Of a stretch of DNA of 64,000 nucleotides, positions 29,528 to 41,530 are shown one piece after another (the first letter of the stretch is position 1; the number at the start of each line of letters is the position of its first letter). Position numbers and translations under genes: made by a program. The DNA is from Engraulis encrasicolus (Eukaryota > Chordata > Actinopteri > Clupeiformes > Engraulidae), in NCBI RefSeq assembly GCF_034702125.1, contig NC_085869.1, forward strand, positions 19,152,177 to 19,216,176, written 5' to 3'. The notes beneath the pieces were generated by a model that ran no database searches, was not told the origin of the DNA, and saw only the letters and a program-made list of their open reading frames with translations.

Positions 29528-29889
29528 GGTAACACTTTACTTGACATGTTCCTGCATAATACATTCATAGCAACTGTTATAAAGTCTGCACAAAGCATAC
29601 ATGATTGTTTCATACCCATTCATACCCACTGACCCATTCATACCAAACCTTTAATGATAGCGGACGGACGGGCAGAAACTTGTCAAAATAAAAGTGAAAA
29701 ACAAAGCAGCATTGCAGGTTTTGTTCTGAACCCTCAATGATTACAAATTTTGACAATTTGCTGTCCTTTTGTCTTCCATGTCTATGAAAGGTTTGGTATG
29801 AATGTCTTACAGTCATGAATCCTTCATGCAAAGTGTATAACAGCTCCTATGAATGTGTTATGCAGCGACACGTCAAGTAAAGTGTAACC
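29528..29889. mobile_element. hAT-like MITE with 'GGTAACACTTTA' ends
   Basis: Ends GGTAACACTTTACTTGACA and GTCAAGTAAAGTGTAACC; 8-bp duplication aaataacg (29520-29527) and aaataatg (29890-29897), 7 of 8 matching. Confidence 0.85.
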
Positions 29890-30719
29890 AAATAATGCAT
29901 AGGCCCTACTACATCTTGTGAGGGCCATTGTACTCTTTGTTCTTTTGCAAAATAGTGAGAATCACCAAAGCCAAAGCAGTGACACCAGCATTTTAATATA
30001 TAGTAAGCCATAACACTCCCATAATATTCAGTCATTAATCTTTAAAGTATCGTGTTTCCAAGTGTCATAAAAGTAATTTTATGGCAGAATCTACTATTTT
30101 AATTAAATACTACCTCTCTGGCGTCCAGAAACATTGCTCTCTCACATCCTCTCTGTCTCTTTTGCTATTTGGAATCCATTCTTGTGATTAAAAAAATGAA
30201 TCCTGTAAAATGTTAATCCTGTAGGGTCAGACGGAGCCACAAACATGGTTGGTCAGTCAAAACTGCCTCAGGGACATGGGAGCCTGAGGTGGATTTTAAT
30301 GAGTTGCTGAACTAACATATCCACAATTTACCACAACAACAGTAGCCCTGTTTTAATGTGGTTGGCCTATATTTTAACTTCATTTCTATTTTATAAGGTT
30401 GACAATATCATTTAATGTCGAAAAATAATTGGTGAATGTCAGTCATTAAAAATGGTAAAATGGTCTGAATTTCTGCTCTATGCTCTTTGTCTTCAGTGAC
30501 TTGTTTGCTTTGAAGCAGTTCACAGTCATGACTGAAGAGGGAGCCTTGTTCTCAACAGTGTCTATTATCATCCAACATGATGTGGACACACATGGAGAAA
30601 GAAGACCGACAAAGCACATAGGCTACAGTGAAAATAACAACCCCAATTCCACATCCTCTGAAAACGCTTAGAATAAAAGCAGAAATGAATAAATTGGCTA
30701 AAAACAAACAAAGAAAAAC

Positions 30720-31005
30720 AACAAAGGATGAAAAAAAAGCCATGGCTAATGCCCGCCGCCTTTGGAGTCTAATCTTATCCAACAATACCACCCTTAGCAA
30801 ATATGATTAAAAGCTGCTTTGTGTTGGGGAGGTGTTGTTGCTGCCTGCACGGGAGCGTAATAAATCTTGTAATGTGAAATAACTGTTTACAGTTAAAATG
30901 AATGTAACACACATTCCTCCTCAGCTAATAAATTAAGGGTGCAGCTCATTAGCATCTGAATTGATCCTAGCGTAGAATTCCAGTGCTCAGCACACTGGCT
31001 ACAGC
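30720..31005. promoter_or_regulatory. Candidate conserved non-coding element
   Basis: A unique block with CTTTGGAGTCTAATC, AATAAATTAAGG, CAGCTCATTAGCATCTGAAT and TGTTTACAGTTAAAATG. Repeat-free and without a coding frame. Confidence 0.35.
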
Positions 31006-31072
31006 ATTGAGCTGGAGCGCATTCAACCCCCTCAGTAGTATCAACTCTGTCTATGTAGTAACACAATACACA

Positions 31073-31176
31073 CAGTAAATTCTGCAGTGCTCGTTTAACA
31101 CTGAGAGAGTTTATTTCACATCATTTGGACTGAAATGAACTCTCTAAGTGTTGAACTAACACTGCAACATTTACTG
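31073..31176. mobile_element. Short fold-back MITE
   Basis: CAGTAAATTCTGCAGTGCT .. AACACTGCAACATTTACTG with internal inverted AACACTGAGAGAGTT/AACTCTCTAAGTGTT. About 104 bp. Confidence 0.8.
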
Positions 31177-31732
31177 AGCTGCAAAAGTACAGTACAGTGA
31201 GCCAAAGCTGCGGATGGGCCCACTGTCACATTCAGTTTGCAATGTAATAAAAATGTTTTGGGTCGTTATTATATTTTTTAAATCTGAGTTAGGTTACTGA
31301 GAAATTGGGTCAAAATAAAACTAATGTTGAGGTGAATGAATATTTCACCATTTGTTTCACAACAGTAACATCTCATTCAGCTGTGTGTGCAGCTGTGGAA
31401 ACAGCCCTCTATCTTTTAGCCTATGATGCAATACTAGTGCATTTTACAACATTGTAATATTGTAAAATTCTAGGTTTTGTTTCCAATACATCCCATGTTT
31501 TCCTAGCATTGCGGCATTCCAGTTGCGTTGGTACAATCCCATAAATTGTTTTAAGTCATATTGAGAATATCAGCAGAAGACAAGCTGGTAGACCCACAAC
31601 CCAATGAGAAGATGAATAAAATGATTAAAAAAAACACATTATTCTCATCCTCTTATTTCCCCCATTGTCCGTTTCACTTTTTCTCTCACTGGTGCAGAGT
31701 GTATCTCTTTGGTCAGTACAGTGGTTGCACTC

Positions 31733-32056
31733 AGAGGCGTATCTTGTCACCAGGCGAGGCAGGCAGCAGCTTAGGGCCCCCAAGCCTATAGTAGATTGTG
31801 AATAACAGCGAAGACTTTAGTTTAAACTGCAGTAGTGGCTATTTGCTGCGAATGTTCATTCGTTTTTAATCTTCACTTGGGGCCCCCACTTACTCTAGCA
31901 TCGCCTATGGTTGCAAACCCTGCCCACCCCAAGCCTATAGATTGATAGTAAATAACAGCTAAGACTTTAAACTGCAGTAGTGGCTATTTGTGGCTATTTA
32001 TTTGTTGAATTTTCACTTGGGGCCCCCACTTACCTTAGCATCGCCTATGGTTACAG
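31733..32056. mobile_element. 'CAGAGGCGTATCTTG' MITE with internal tandem duplication
   Basis: Starts CAGAGGCGTATCTTGTCACC. The segment AAGCCTATAG .. CCCCCACTTAC .. AGCATCGCCTATGGTT occurs twice (about 31780-31915 and 31930-32053). Related to the nested element at 38811-38978. Confidence 0.65.
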
Positions 32057-32239
32057 CCCCCCTCCCTCCCTCTCTCCCTCCCTCTCTCTCTCTCTCCCCC
32101 TCTCCCTCCCTCCATCTTATCTTGTCGTCCTCTGCTTCTTATCTGTTCAGTGTTCAGCCGCAGCTGGGTAATGAGTGGGAGTGGAGAGCACACACCTCTG
32201 ACCATGTGCTGGCCATTCAGCCCCACGCAGACCCTCGGC

Positions 32240-32253
32240 TGTGTGTGTGTGTG

Positions 32254-32337
<84 letters not shown>
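32240..32337. repeat. (GT)n microsatellite
   Basis: About 45 GT units with one GTGAGAGTG interruption. Confidence 0.97.
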
Positions 32338-32338
<1 letters not shown>

Positions 32339-32489
32339 ACGCCAGCGTGTGCATCTGTGACAGTGGGTGGTGGGAGGATGTATTTCAGCATGTGTGCGTG
32401 TCTAAAAGGGTGTGTGTGTGTGTGTGTGTTTGTGTGCATGGGTGGGTTAAAAGCTGTTTTAACCGCTCCCACATGTGTCCCACCACCTC

Positions 32490-32830
32490 CCACCCCCTCG
32501 GGCGGGCGGACAGGCGGGGCGGGCAGGCGCAGGGTGGCGAAGCAGAACGCAGCAGACTGGACTGGGCGCTGCGCTACACAGCAGAGTGGGTCCAGAGGCG
32601 GCCGGGCGCTGACAGATTTAGGGGATGTGTGCGGAGAGCCGCCGGACAGGAGTTTGGCCCCCGCGGGCGGATACGTGTGTGACACGTCGGGTCCCGCGGT
32701 GGCGCGGAGTGATGACATCCTCTGTTTAATGAGTACAGCCCGACATCCTGCGTGGCCTGCCTGCCTGGCCTAGTCGACCGACCCAACACGCCGCGCCGCA
32801 CCGCTGTAAATCTGACTGCTGCTCGCCTGT
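32490..32830. other. CpG-rich island without a recognised gene
   Basis: Dense CpG dinucleotides in an AT-leaning region, for example GGCGGGGCGGGC, GCGGCCGGGCGCTG and CCCGCGGTGGCGCGG. A 170-codon open frame crosses it but begins in a GT repeat and resembles nothing. It could be a distal promoter or enhancer, or an unannotated non-coding RNA promoter. Confidence 0.45.
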
Positions 32831-33160
32831 CACGTCACTGGACTCCCATGTAACAGGGGAAGTATTATCTAATGACTTTGACTGCGAGGACTAATTTTTT
32901 GGTTGAATTGGTTAGGGCCCCCGACTCCCCCTCCCCCTCCTCTTCCCCAACCTCCCCACCTAACCGCCACCGCCGCCACCAAATCGCTCACCCACCTCAA
33001 AGCCTCGCCACCGTAAACCTCCCTCCCAACCGGCCCCACATATGGGCTGGCCATCGTATACCACGCTCCCTCCCGCCCCACATGTGGTGGCTCAGGTCAG
33101 GCACTGTATAACTAGACATGGAGAAGGCCTGTGAGTGTACCTGTATGTGTGTGTAGTACG

Positions 33161-33161
<1 letters not shown>

Positions 33162-33240
<79 letters not shown>
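33162..33240. repeat. (GT)n microsatellite
   Basis: About 39 GT units, followed by degenerate GT to 33295. Confidence 0.97.
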
Positions 33241-33243
<3 letters not shown>

Positions 33244-33652
33244 GAATTATAATGTGTGTGTGTGTGTTTGTGTGTGTGTGCGTGCGCACGTGTGTACTGA
33301 ATTGTACTGAATATGTGTCTGTGCATGCGTGCGTGCGTGTACAGTTCAGTACAGTACAGTTCATGCACGTAACTGTATTATATTGTGAGTGGACTGGAGG
33401 CACAGGTGTGTGTGCGGCTGGATGACTGCCTGACTGTTGTCTGTCTCTGTGATGTTCTGTTCCCTCATATCTGATTTGTCGAGGTCTGCTGACCTGAAAA
33501 AAAAAAAAAACGAAAAAAACAAAACAAAAGAACAGACCCTTAAGAGCAGGCATGCAGTTCACTATGCAGACAAACCCCAGACATCACATCATCCATGATC
33601 CCACCCCACCCCACCCCACCCCCAGTCTCCATCTCCATGCTCCAGCTCCAAC

Positions 33653-33947
33653 AGGGCCGGTTCTAGTCAACTTGATGCCCTAGGCGAGCACCCTCTTCCC
33701 TTGTTGTGCATTTAGACATTGTCATCTGTAAACATAGTAGCGCCATGCATCTGATCAAACACAGTTAATCTGCACCGCGTCCATGCATAATCATTATCAA
33801 CGTGTTAAGTGTAAAGAGGTATTTTGTTTTGGTGTGACACTCTAACTCTGTGGGACATTTTGGGCATTTCTGGCGCTCCCAAGACACTCCAAGACATTTG
33901 GTGCCCTTGGTGACCGCCTGGTGTGGCTATGCCTAGCGCCCGCCCTG
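33653..33947. mobile_element. hAT-like MITE, 'CAGGGCCGGTTCTAG' type
   Basis: Starts CAGGGCCGGTTCTAGTC and ends CTAGCGCCCGCCCTG, with CCCTAGGCGAGCACC inside. Confidence 0.65.
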
Positions 33948-34156
33948 ATCTCCAGTGTATTAGCCTCCCAAAAACACCACCCCACCATCACAGAACCCCA
34001 CCCCCCTCCCCATGCAGCAATTCCCCAATCCCAATGCTTCCCAAAACCCCATCCAGGCTGCCTTTGTGGTCTGATTTGTTAAGTGCTGAAGTCAAAGGGG
34101 ATTGCTCTGCAGCTTTGGAGATACTGTGCTCCACTGTAGCTCACTGTAGCATCTCA

Positions 34157-34162
<6 letters not shown>

Positions 34163-34245
<83 letters not shown>
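34163..34245. repeat. (CT)n microsatellite
   Basis: About 40 CT units with one GTCT interruption. Confidence 0.97.
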
Positions 34246-34247
<2 letters not shown>

Positions 34248-34413
34248 CCCTGCTGTGCGTGCCGGTGTTGGCGGCTCGACCCACTCTGCAGTCTCGTCTC
34301 TGCACATTCTCAGGCTGACATGGCTACGCCACGGTCCAACCCTGACTCATGCATCTCAGTGCAGTGTCCTGTGGATACATACGGCCTACCCATAGCTGAG
34401 CTAGGGCTTAGGT

Positions 34414-34741
34414 CAGTGTTTCTCAACAGGGGTGCCGAGGCACCCTGGGGTGCCGCGGAAACGGGGCTAATAAATAAATTATGTACATATTTGTCTAAAT
34501 TGATAAGGTAATGTTAGTCAGTGGAATCTTTCATCTGCTATTTACGCACAATTATAAAATAAAATAAATATAGGTCTCCCCAGTCAGCTGCAACTTCGAA
34601 CGTAGGTTCTTCAAATGTGTATTTTCTAAGCTTGTGTGGTATCGGATGCGATGCCATTTTACGGCTTGTTCCTTTGGGGTGCCTTGAAATTTTTCATGAA
34701 TTGAAAGGGTGCCTCACCTAAAAAAAGGTTGAGAAACACTG
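34414..34741. mobile_element. hAT-like MITE with 8-bp target duplication
   Basis: Terminal repeats CAGTGTTTCTCAAC and GTTGAGAAACACTG are perfect complements. Flanked by gcttaggt (34406-34413) and gcttagct (34742-34749). Interior is AT-rich and non-coding. Confidence 0.92.
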
Positions 34742-35094
34742 GCTTAGCTTATGCTACCGGCATGCCTATGTTAGCTAGGGGTGTGCATTGGCACTGCCCT
34801 TACAATTCGATTTGATTACAATTTAGGAGGTAACGATTCAATTGGAATCAATTTAGTCCTATTCTATGATGCATTGTGATGCATTAAGTTTCTGCTGAAA
34901 GCAAATCAATTTTTTCATCAGTCATGTTTTTCAACATTTTATTGGCTGCTGTGTGTATCACCCCGGCAGTTTTCAGTGTTATGAAGTGCTTCAATTGAAC
35001 TTAAAAGTTAATTTGCTCCAGAAATGCCCACGGAAGTAATTAGAACTTGAAAAACTATGATACAACGATTATGGCATTTGCCGAATCGACAACG

Positions 35095-35368
35095 CAGTCT
35101 CACCCCAAGTAGTCAATTTCTGACTACCTTGGACCAGACGGCAATTTTTGACGTCTTGGGTATTCCTTCCACGTCACATTTTGACTATGTGGCCTAACCC
35201 TAAACCTATTCCTAAACCTAACCTCAATGACGTTATGCTGCCACAAGGGGGCGCCTTTGAGGACATAGTCAAAATGTGACGTGGAAGGAATACCCAAGAC
35301 GTCAAAAATTGCAGTCTTGGGGTGTCAAAAATTGAGTAGTCAAAAATTGACTACTTGGGGTGAGACTG
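35095..35368. mobile_element. Fold-back element carrying a CTCF-like motif
   Basis: Left arm CAGTCTCACCCCAAGTAGTC .. GACGTCTTGGGTATTCC .. CACATTTTGACTATGT pairs with the right arm ending GACTACTTGGGGTGAGACTG. It is inserted in an older 'GGGGTGTGCATTGG' element (about 34780-35460). The loop side contains CCTAACCCTAAACC and the motif at 35240-35254. Confidence 0.85.
35240..35254 (+). promoter_or_regulatory. CTCF-like motif inside a transposon
   Basis: GCCACAAGGGGGCGC is a close match to the CTCF core. It lies in the centre of the fold-back element. Confidence 0.45.
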
Positions 35369-36037
35369 TGTAGGAATCGATGATTGAATTGTCCATGCCC
35401 GCATTGCGATGCATTTGCAGAATGAATTATTGTTGACACCACTAATGTTAACATGCTACTGGTAGCTCATTTTGACGAACCAGCCCATTTCGTCAGACTA
35501 ACAGAAAAGCAATGCTGTTCTCAGGGTATGGGATAAACAACTGACACTGCACACTGCACAGGCGGGAGCTGCCTGGACGAAACCATCAGCATTCAAGGTA
35601 ACAACCAGGAGCAGTTTATTTCCTCAGCTCAGAGTGCTTTCACTGGCTGGTGAAATCAGCAGAGCTAGTCTTCTGGTGTGGGGTGAGGGTTAGGATTAGG
35701 TTTTGGGGAATGATGTTGTGGTATGTTGTAGGGTTTGGGTTTGGGCAGCGGTATATATACTGTATATTCGAGCATTTTTTGAAGTGGGTATACTGTATCT
35801 ATTTCTGCTAGTCAAAACAATGGATCAATCCATTTTAGGTGGGTATACTGAAATCCCTGAAATTTAGAAGTGGGTATACTCCGTATACCCGCGTTCTACG
35901 TTGACTACACCACTGGGTTTGGGTAAGGGCTATGTTAACACGCTGGTGGCTATTTCTGCCCATTTTTTACAGAATAACGTAAAGACAACACTGTTCTCAA
36001 GGCATGGGATAAACAACTGACACTGCACCGATGGAAG

Positions 36038-37690
36038 TGGGGGGCAAGCGCTATTCAGACATACCGCTATTCCAAAACCCGGCACGCCGGGTTAGGGTTA
36101 GGGTTAGAGTGCATGCACTCTCCATAAACTGAAAAAACCTGAGCAACGTAGCAAAAACCACAGAAATGGCAGATTTCGGTGGAAAACATGCCGGTACCCA
36201 GGTGAAAAACCCATATACTTAAAGTGTACTTTTTTTGACCGTACTTAGTACAAAGTGTACTATTTTCGGCGATTTAAAGTGCGCTTCATTGCACTATTAG
36301 TGCGCTGAAGCACTACTAAAGCAGTACTTCAGCACACTTGCAGCACACTGAGGATGCTAAATTGGCACCGCTTTTGGACAACTTTAAGTGCACTACAAGC
36401 ATACTTTTGAAAGTATGCTCCAAACACGCTTTTCATGCATTCGTATGGCATTAATAGTGTGCTTGAGTACACTTCTATAACATTTTATTGTTACTAGAAG
36501 TACAATAAAAGTATATTAACTTCATGCTTCTTTGGACTACATTGGAACATTGTAAGTCTGTAAAAAGTATATCATATTAAGTATTGTAAATATATAACAG
36601 GTATGCTTGAAGTATATTTACAGTACACTCCCAAGTACATGAAATAATATAAATGTAATAGTACAATCCATGCTGGTCCTCAGAGCTTGTACATTACACA
36701 CAGCCACATGTCACAGTAGTGATACAGTATGCATGCCTAGCACGACTGACATTTACAATCATTGCATTGTTACAGATATTTCAGATACACATTTCACTTT
36801 ATTTCATTCTTGTTCCACCTTCCTGCAATTGATCATTTGAATTGATCACTAATGGTGACCCCTTGATTCTTTGTTTGAACAACTAGTTCCAACTTACCTC
36901 TCACCATGATGTCATGGGAAGCGTGAGCCTATATATACCAGAACATATACGTGACCATCATAATGACGGTGGGAACATGGTCATTTTTTGTGTACCACTT
37001 TAAAATTTTAAAACTCCTACAATAAACGCAGAATATAATAATGAGTAATATTTTCATGCAAACCAAAGATATTCCTTAGAGGTCAATGGCTTTCTGTTTG
37101 AGAAATTGAGCTCCAAGAAGTGCATTACATGATGGTACATGCATGATGATGCATGATGGGTAAATGCACTTTGTGTAAGCACACTTTGAATATATTTGGA
37201 TGAAGCACAATCATGGTGCACTTAGAAAAAGTATACTTCCAATATGTTAAAGTGATTTACTTTAAAGCGCACTATAGAAAATCACACTTCGAAGTCACTT
37301 GGGTGAAGTATAATCAAAGTGCACTTAAAAAAAGTGCAATTGCAATATGTTATTAAAAAATACACTTTTAGTAAGTTCACTATTAGAACACTATTAGTAT
37401 ATTCCTCTAAATACACTTTAGCCAAACATCTTCTAAGTGCACTTTATGTATGGTTCGCAAAGTGTACTTTCTTTGAGAGCAACTTAATTACATCTAATTT
37501 TAAGTACACTTTAAATAAGCATATTGTAAACATACTTTTTCTTAGCACAAAAAGTGTGAGTGCGCTTCTAACATGCTAAGTACACTTCAGTTGTGCTTTT
37601 ATTGTACTAAATTGAACCACTTTTTCACCTGGGTATTCAGACAATAGACATCACTGTCTGAATAATGACAATTCTGAATAGTGCCATGTA
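36038..37690. mobile_element. Composite DNA transposon with 11-bp duplication
   Basis: Flanked by a perfect accgatggaag at 36027-36037 and 37691-37701; the uninterrupted site is present in copy C near 38172. The ends share the inverted words GGCAAGCGCTATTCAGA and TCTGAATAGTGCC. A duplication of this length suggests a Mutator-like element, by inference. It carries a second element at 36197-37633. No transposase frame. Confidence 0.75.
36197..37633. mobile_element. Nested element built of AGTRYACTT-like motifs
   Basis: Terminal repeats CCCAGGTGAAAAA and TTTTTCACCTGGG, flanked by TA on both sides. The 1.4-kb interior carries about thirty variants of AAGTGTACTT/AAGTGCACTT on both strands and no coding frame above about 90 codons. 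Confidence 0.8.
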
Positions 37691-38233
37691 ACCGATGGAA
37701 GGTGCTTGGAGGTAGCCATCAGCATTCTCTGCCCTCCAAAGCAACAACCAGGACCAGTTTAGTTCCTCAGCTCAGTGTGCGTTCACTAGCTTGTGAAATC
37801 AGCAGAGCTCATCTTCTGATTGCGGTTAGGGTTAGGTTTTGGGGGATGATGTTCTGGTATAGGCCATTTTAGGCCTGTATTGAAGGTGGCCAACTTCACC
37901 ACCTTCACCAGGTCCCCTAAAAATCTGATTTTATTGCAAAAATCATTTCTATGATTGCTTCTCAAAACTAAACTTAATTTGTATTTCATTTAAAACTGCA
38001 ATGCATCACAGGCTGTAAATGGCCTGTGGGCCATAGGTTTCCCGCCCATGTGTTAAGGTTTGGGTAAGGGCTAGGTTTACACGCTGGTAGCTATTTTCAG
38101 GCCATTTCTACAGAATAGCGTAAAGACAACGCCATTCTCAGGGCATGGGATAAACGACTGACTGACACTGGACCGATGGAAGCTGCCTGGAGGTAGCCGT
38201 CAGCATCAGCTGCCCTCCAAGGCAACAACCAGA

Positions 38234-38358
38234 GGTGCATTTCTCAAAACCATTGTTGCTAACAACATTAGATCTGTTGTTGTTTGCAATGCAATTTCCC
38301 ATTGGCAACTACCCAAGTTGCTAACAGGCTAACAACTACGCTTTCGAGAAATGCACCC
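38234..38358. mobile_element. Small fold-back element in cassette copy C
   Basis: GGTGCATTTCTCAAAACCAT .. CGCTTTCGAGAAATGCACC with inner GTTGCTAACAAC/TTGCTAACAGGCTAACAAC. It splits the cassette sequence CAACAACCAGGWCCAG seen intact in copy B. Ends resemble those of the element at 54238-54390. Confidence 0.8.
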
Positions 38359-38606
38359 CAGGTCCAGTTTAGTTCCACAGCTCAGCGCGCGTTCACTGGC
38401 TGGTGAAATCAGCAGAGCTCATCTTCTGGTGGTGTGGGGTGGGGGTCTGGCTTTTGCCAGTGGCCGTAATGTAATTGTGTTTTACAGCACACCTCCACTG
38501 GCTCGAGCATAATTGCTGACTGGCCTGTTAACCTTTTAAATCAAGCAGGCGCTGGAGCAGAGATGGCTCTGATGACACGACACCATCACTCCCCAGATCA
38601 CACAGC

Positions 38607-39010
38607 CAGGGTTGGACGGGCCATCTGGCCAAGCCGGCATTTCCTGGTGGGCCCTGCACCCTCATGGGCCCTTATTTTCAGAAATGTAAAAAATAAATAA
38701 TAATAATAATTTATGAAAATAGGGGCCCACAAGGGTGCAAGGCCCACCTGTGAGTCAGTTCTGCGCCATTAATTATGAGGGGCCCCTTTAAGCCAAAAGT
38801 GCCCGGGTCCCAGAGGCGCATCTTGTCACCAGGCTAGGCAGGCAGCCGCTTGGGGCCCCCAAGCCACTACATGGTGAAAAACAGCTCAACTTTAAACTAT
38901 AATAGTGCCGATTTGTTTTGAATTTTCATTCTTTTGGGGTTTTGCTTGGGGCCCCCACTGACACTAGAATCGCCTCTGCCGGGTCCTATTTCTCCCCCAG
39001 TCCAGCCCTG
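38607..39010. mobile_element. hAT-like MITE (host of a nested MITE)
   Basis: CAGGGTTGGACGGGCCATC .. CCCCCAGTCCAGCCCTG, flanked by cacacagc (38599-38606) and cacgcagc (39011-39018), 7 of 8 matching. Confidence 0.88.
38811..38978. mobile_element. Nested hAT-like MITE with perfect 8-bp duplication
   Basis: CAGAGGCGCATCTTG .. AATCGCCTCTG, flanked by ccgggtcc at 38803-38810 and 38979-38986. Removing it restores the host element. Confidence 0.92.
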
Positions 39011-39499
39011 CACGCAGCAGATATGCCTTTACTGACCATGACTCTAGACCTGTATTATTATGGGTATTATTCAGTCAAGGTGTTGGGTACACTGGGTACA
39101 CTTGGTACACTTTATTTTCACAATCCCTGTTAAAGTGTTACCACATCATCAGTGCATCTATCAGTTTCAGTGCAATAGAATGTGCAGTTACATAATAAAG
39201 CATCATTACGTACAGCATCTGTACATGTTGTTACATGTAAAAATAATATAGCACAAATAAAGCACTATAGGCCCTAAATTAAGTGTAGAAATGGCGTTAA
39301 TAAAGCACCAAGCCTTTTAACGTGGACACACAATTGTGAAGAGACTGGCATAAATCTGTTACAGTCACACATATTCATTGTGTATTACACATGCGTATTT
39401 TATGTAAAAATGTATTATGGTCATAAAGACGAGACTTCCTAGAAAGTCATGTTCATAGGCTAACATACAGTAATGCTCACAATGTAAATTCATTTTAAT

Positions 39500-39800
39500 T
39501 TATTGCAACTGCATTAATCAGACTCCTTAGCTTAGCAGCAGCCATACTTACCCACGGCATACATTTACAACTCACTCTTTCTATTCAATTATGTGGACGC
39601 AGTAATGGCAAATGGCGGATGACGCCGTCGAGGTAAATAATGAATTATGCGTCTGTGGAATCCGAAATCACTATTAGATTAGCATTTAGCCTATTGTCTT
39701 GCCTTTAAACACAATCCCTGCCGCACCTAAACAAATTTGATTACCGTTGCACAATCGTCGGCTAGCTTAGCTATCAGGTGACTGTCATCATTGCTCTGCG
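39500..39800. promoter_or_regulatory. Candidate conserved non-coding element
   Basis: A unique block with GTAAATAATGAATTATGC, AAACAAATTTGATTACCG, GCATTAATCAGACTCC and GCAAATGGCGGATGACG. No repeats and no coding frame. Confidence 0.4.
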
Positions 39801-40107
39801 TGACATACCTCCATAAAACACTCATATACAGGTCTATTTTAATAGCTCAGGGCCATTTGTCAAAAAAAAAAAAAACGTCACTTGCACAATATGTCGCCAA
39901 AAACTCCTGAGGGGGGCTTAGGTTAGGATGTAATTAGATCCCCAGGAACCAAATCAGATTAAATTAAATGAGAAGAAGGAGGTGAAAAAGCTTAGACGAT
40001 GATTGTTGTGTGCACTGCGTAATAATGTCTGTGTACTGTAGTTGTTGTGAGAGAATGATTAAACCAGCATTAAAGCTTGTGTCTTGTGTGTTTGACTCAG
40101 GTTTGCT

Positions 40108-40542
<435 letters not shown>

Positions 40543-40911
40543 TGAGAGTGAATGTGTGTGCACGTGTGGTGTTTGTTTCACTGTCTGAGCAATTGCCTAG
40601 CAGCATGTGCTTGAAGGGTCGGAGCAGGAGCGTTTACCCAGCATGCTCTACTAATTTAGCAGTCAAACAAAGGAGCGGACGGAGGATGGCGTCTTGTGCC
40701 CCCTCCCCTCCCCCACCCTCTCCCTCGCTCTCTCGCTCCCTCTCTGCTCCCTCGCTCCGCTTAACCTTGACAAGTCAATATGATACAAGTGCAATTTGCT
40801 TATCTCCTCCTGGCATTACCACTGGTGTGAGTGTGTGGCAGGGCCAACGGGGCCTGCTCCATTAGCATGGCTTACAAACACATCACTCTTGCCATACACA
40901 GGGTCCATACA

Positions 40912-40962
40912 CACGCACGCACACACACACACATACACACACACACGCACATGCAGAGACGC

Positions 40963-41010
<48 letters not shown>

Positions 41011-41030
41011 ACACACACACACACACATGC
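40912..41030. repeat. (CA)n microsatellite
   Basis: CA units with CACG and CATA interruptions. Confidence 0.95.
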
Positions 41031-41365
41031 AGAGGTTGAGAGAGATAGAGAGAGAGGTTGAAAGAGAGAGAGACCCCACAGACAGGCCATTGGGCGCCAC
41101 ACTCCTCCCATCTCTGGAAGATGCGGACACAAAGCTTATTAACATAATGCATGGTTTCATTCGAAAGAAATATTTGCACTGAGGAGGAGGCGTTGAACAC
41201 AGGAGTCTTTGACTTCTTTCGTCGACCTTGCTTACCAGCAAGACTTGTTTGTCATGCCAGCAGACGGCCCTATTGAGTGAGCTGGCATTTTGTATGTCGT
41301 CGTAACGATGCTGTTGCCAGGACCTGACCTCACCTCACCGCCGCTCTACCTCTTGACCACTGTGT

Positions 41366-41530
41366 TCAGGGCCGCTGACAGCTTTTGCTGGGCCCAGAAA
41401 AAAGTCACCTGAAAGGGCCCCCCCATCCAATACATACGTACAATGTAATGAAAACCCAATTCTGGTCCCCCCTATCTCTCTGGGCCCGGAAAAACGGACC
41501 CCTTTGTCCCCCTCTTGTCAACTTCCCTGG
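41366..41530. mobile_element. MITE, 'CAGGGCCGCTGACAGC' family
   Basis: CAGGGCCGCTGACAGCTTTT, then GCTGGGCCCAG, ATACAATGTAATGAAAACCC-like interior. It matches the element nested at 25786. Confidence 0.6.

Larger units (their letters stand above)
35441..38445. repeat. Three-copy duplicated cassette (A, B, C), B and C interrupted
   Basis: Shared words: TGGGATAAACAACTGACACT, ACCGATGGAAG, CAACAACCAGG, TCCTCAGCTCAG, TGGTGAAATCAGCAGAGCT, GTTAGGTTTTGGGG. Copy A about 35441-35740; copy B about 35926-36037 and 37691-37860; copy C about 38053-38445. B is split by the element at 36038-37690; C is split by a fold-back at 38234-38358. Confidence 0.8.

Noticed and set aside
36090..36115. GGGTTAGGGTTAGGG, telomere-like
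   Set aside because: Only about three units, inside a transposon end; not an interstitial telomere array.
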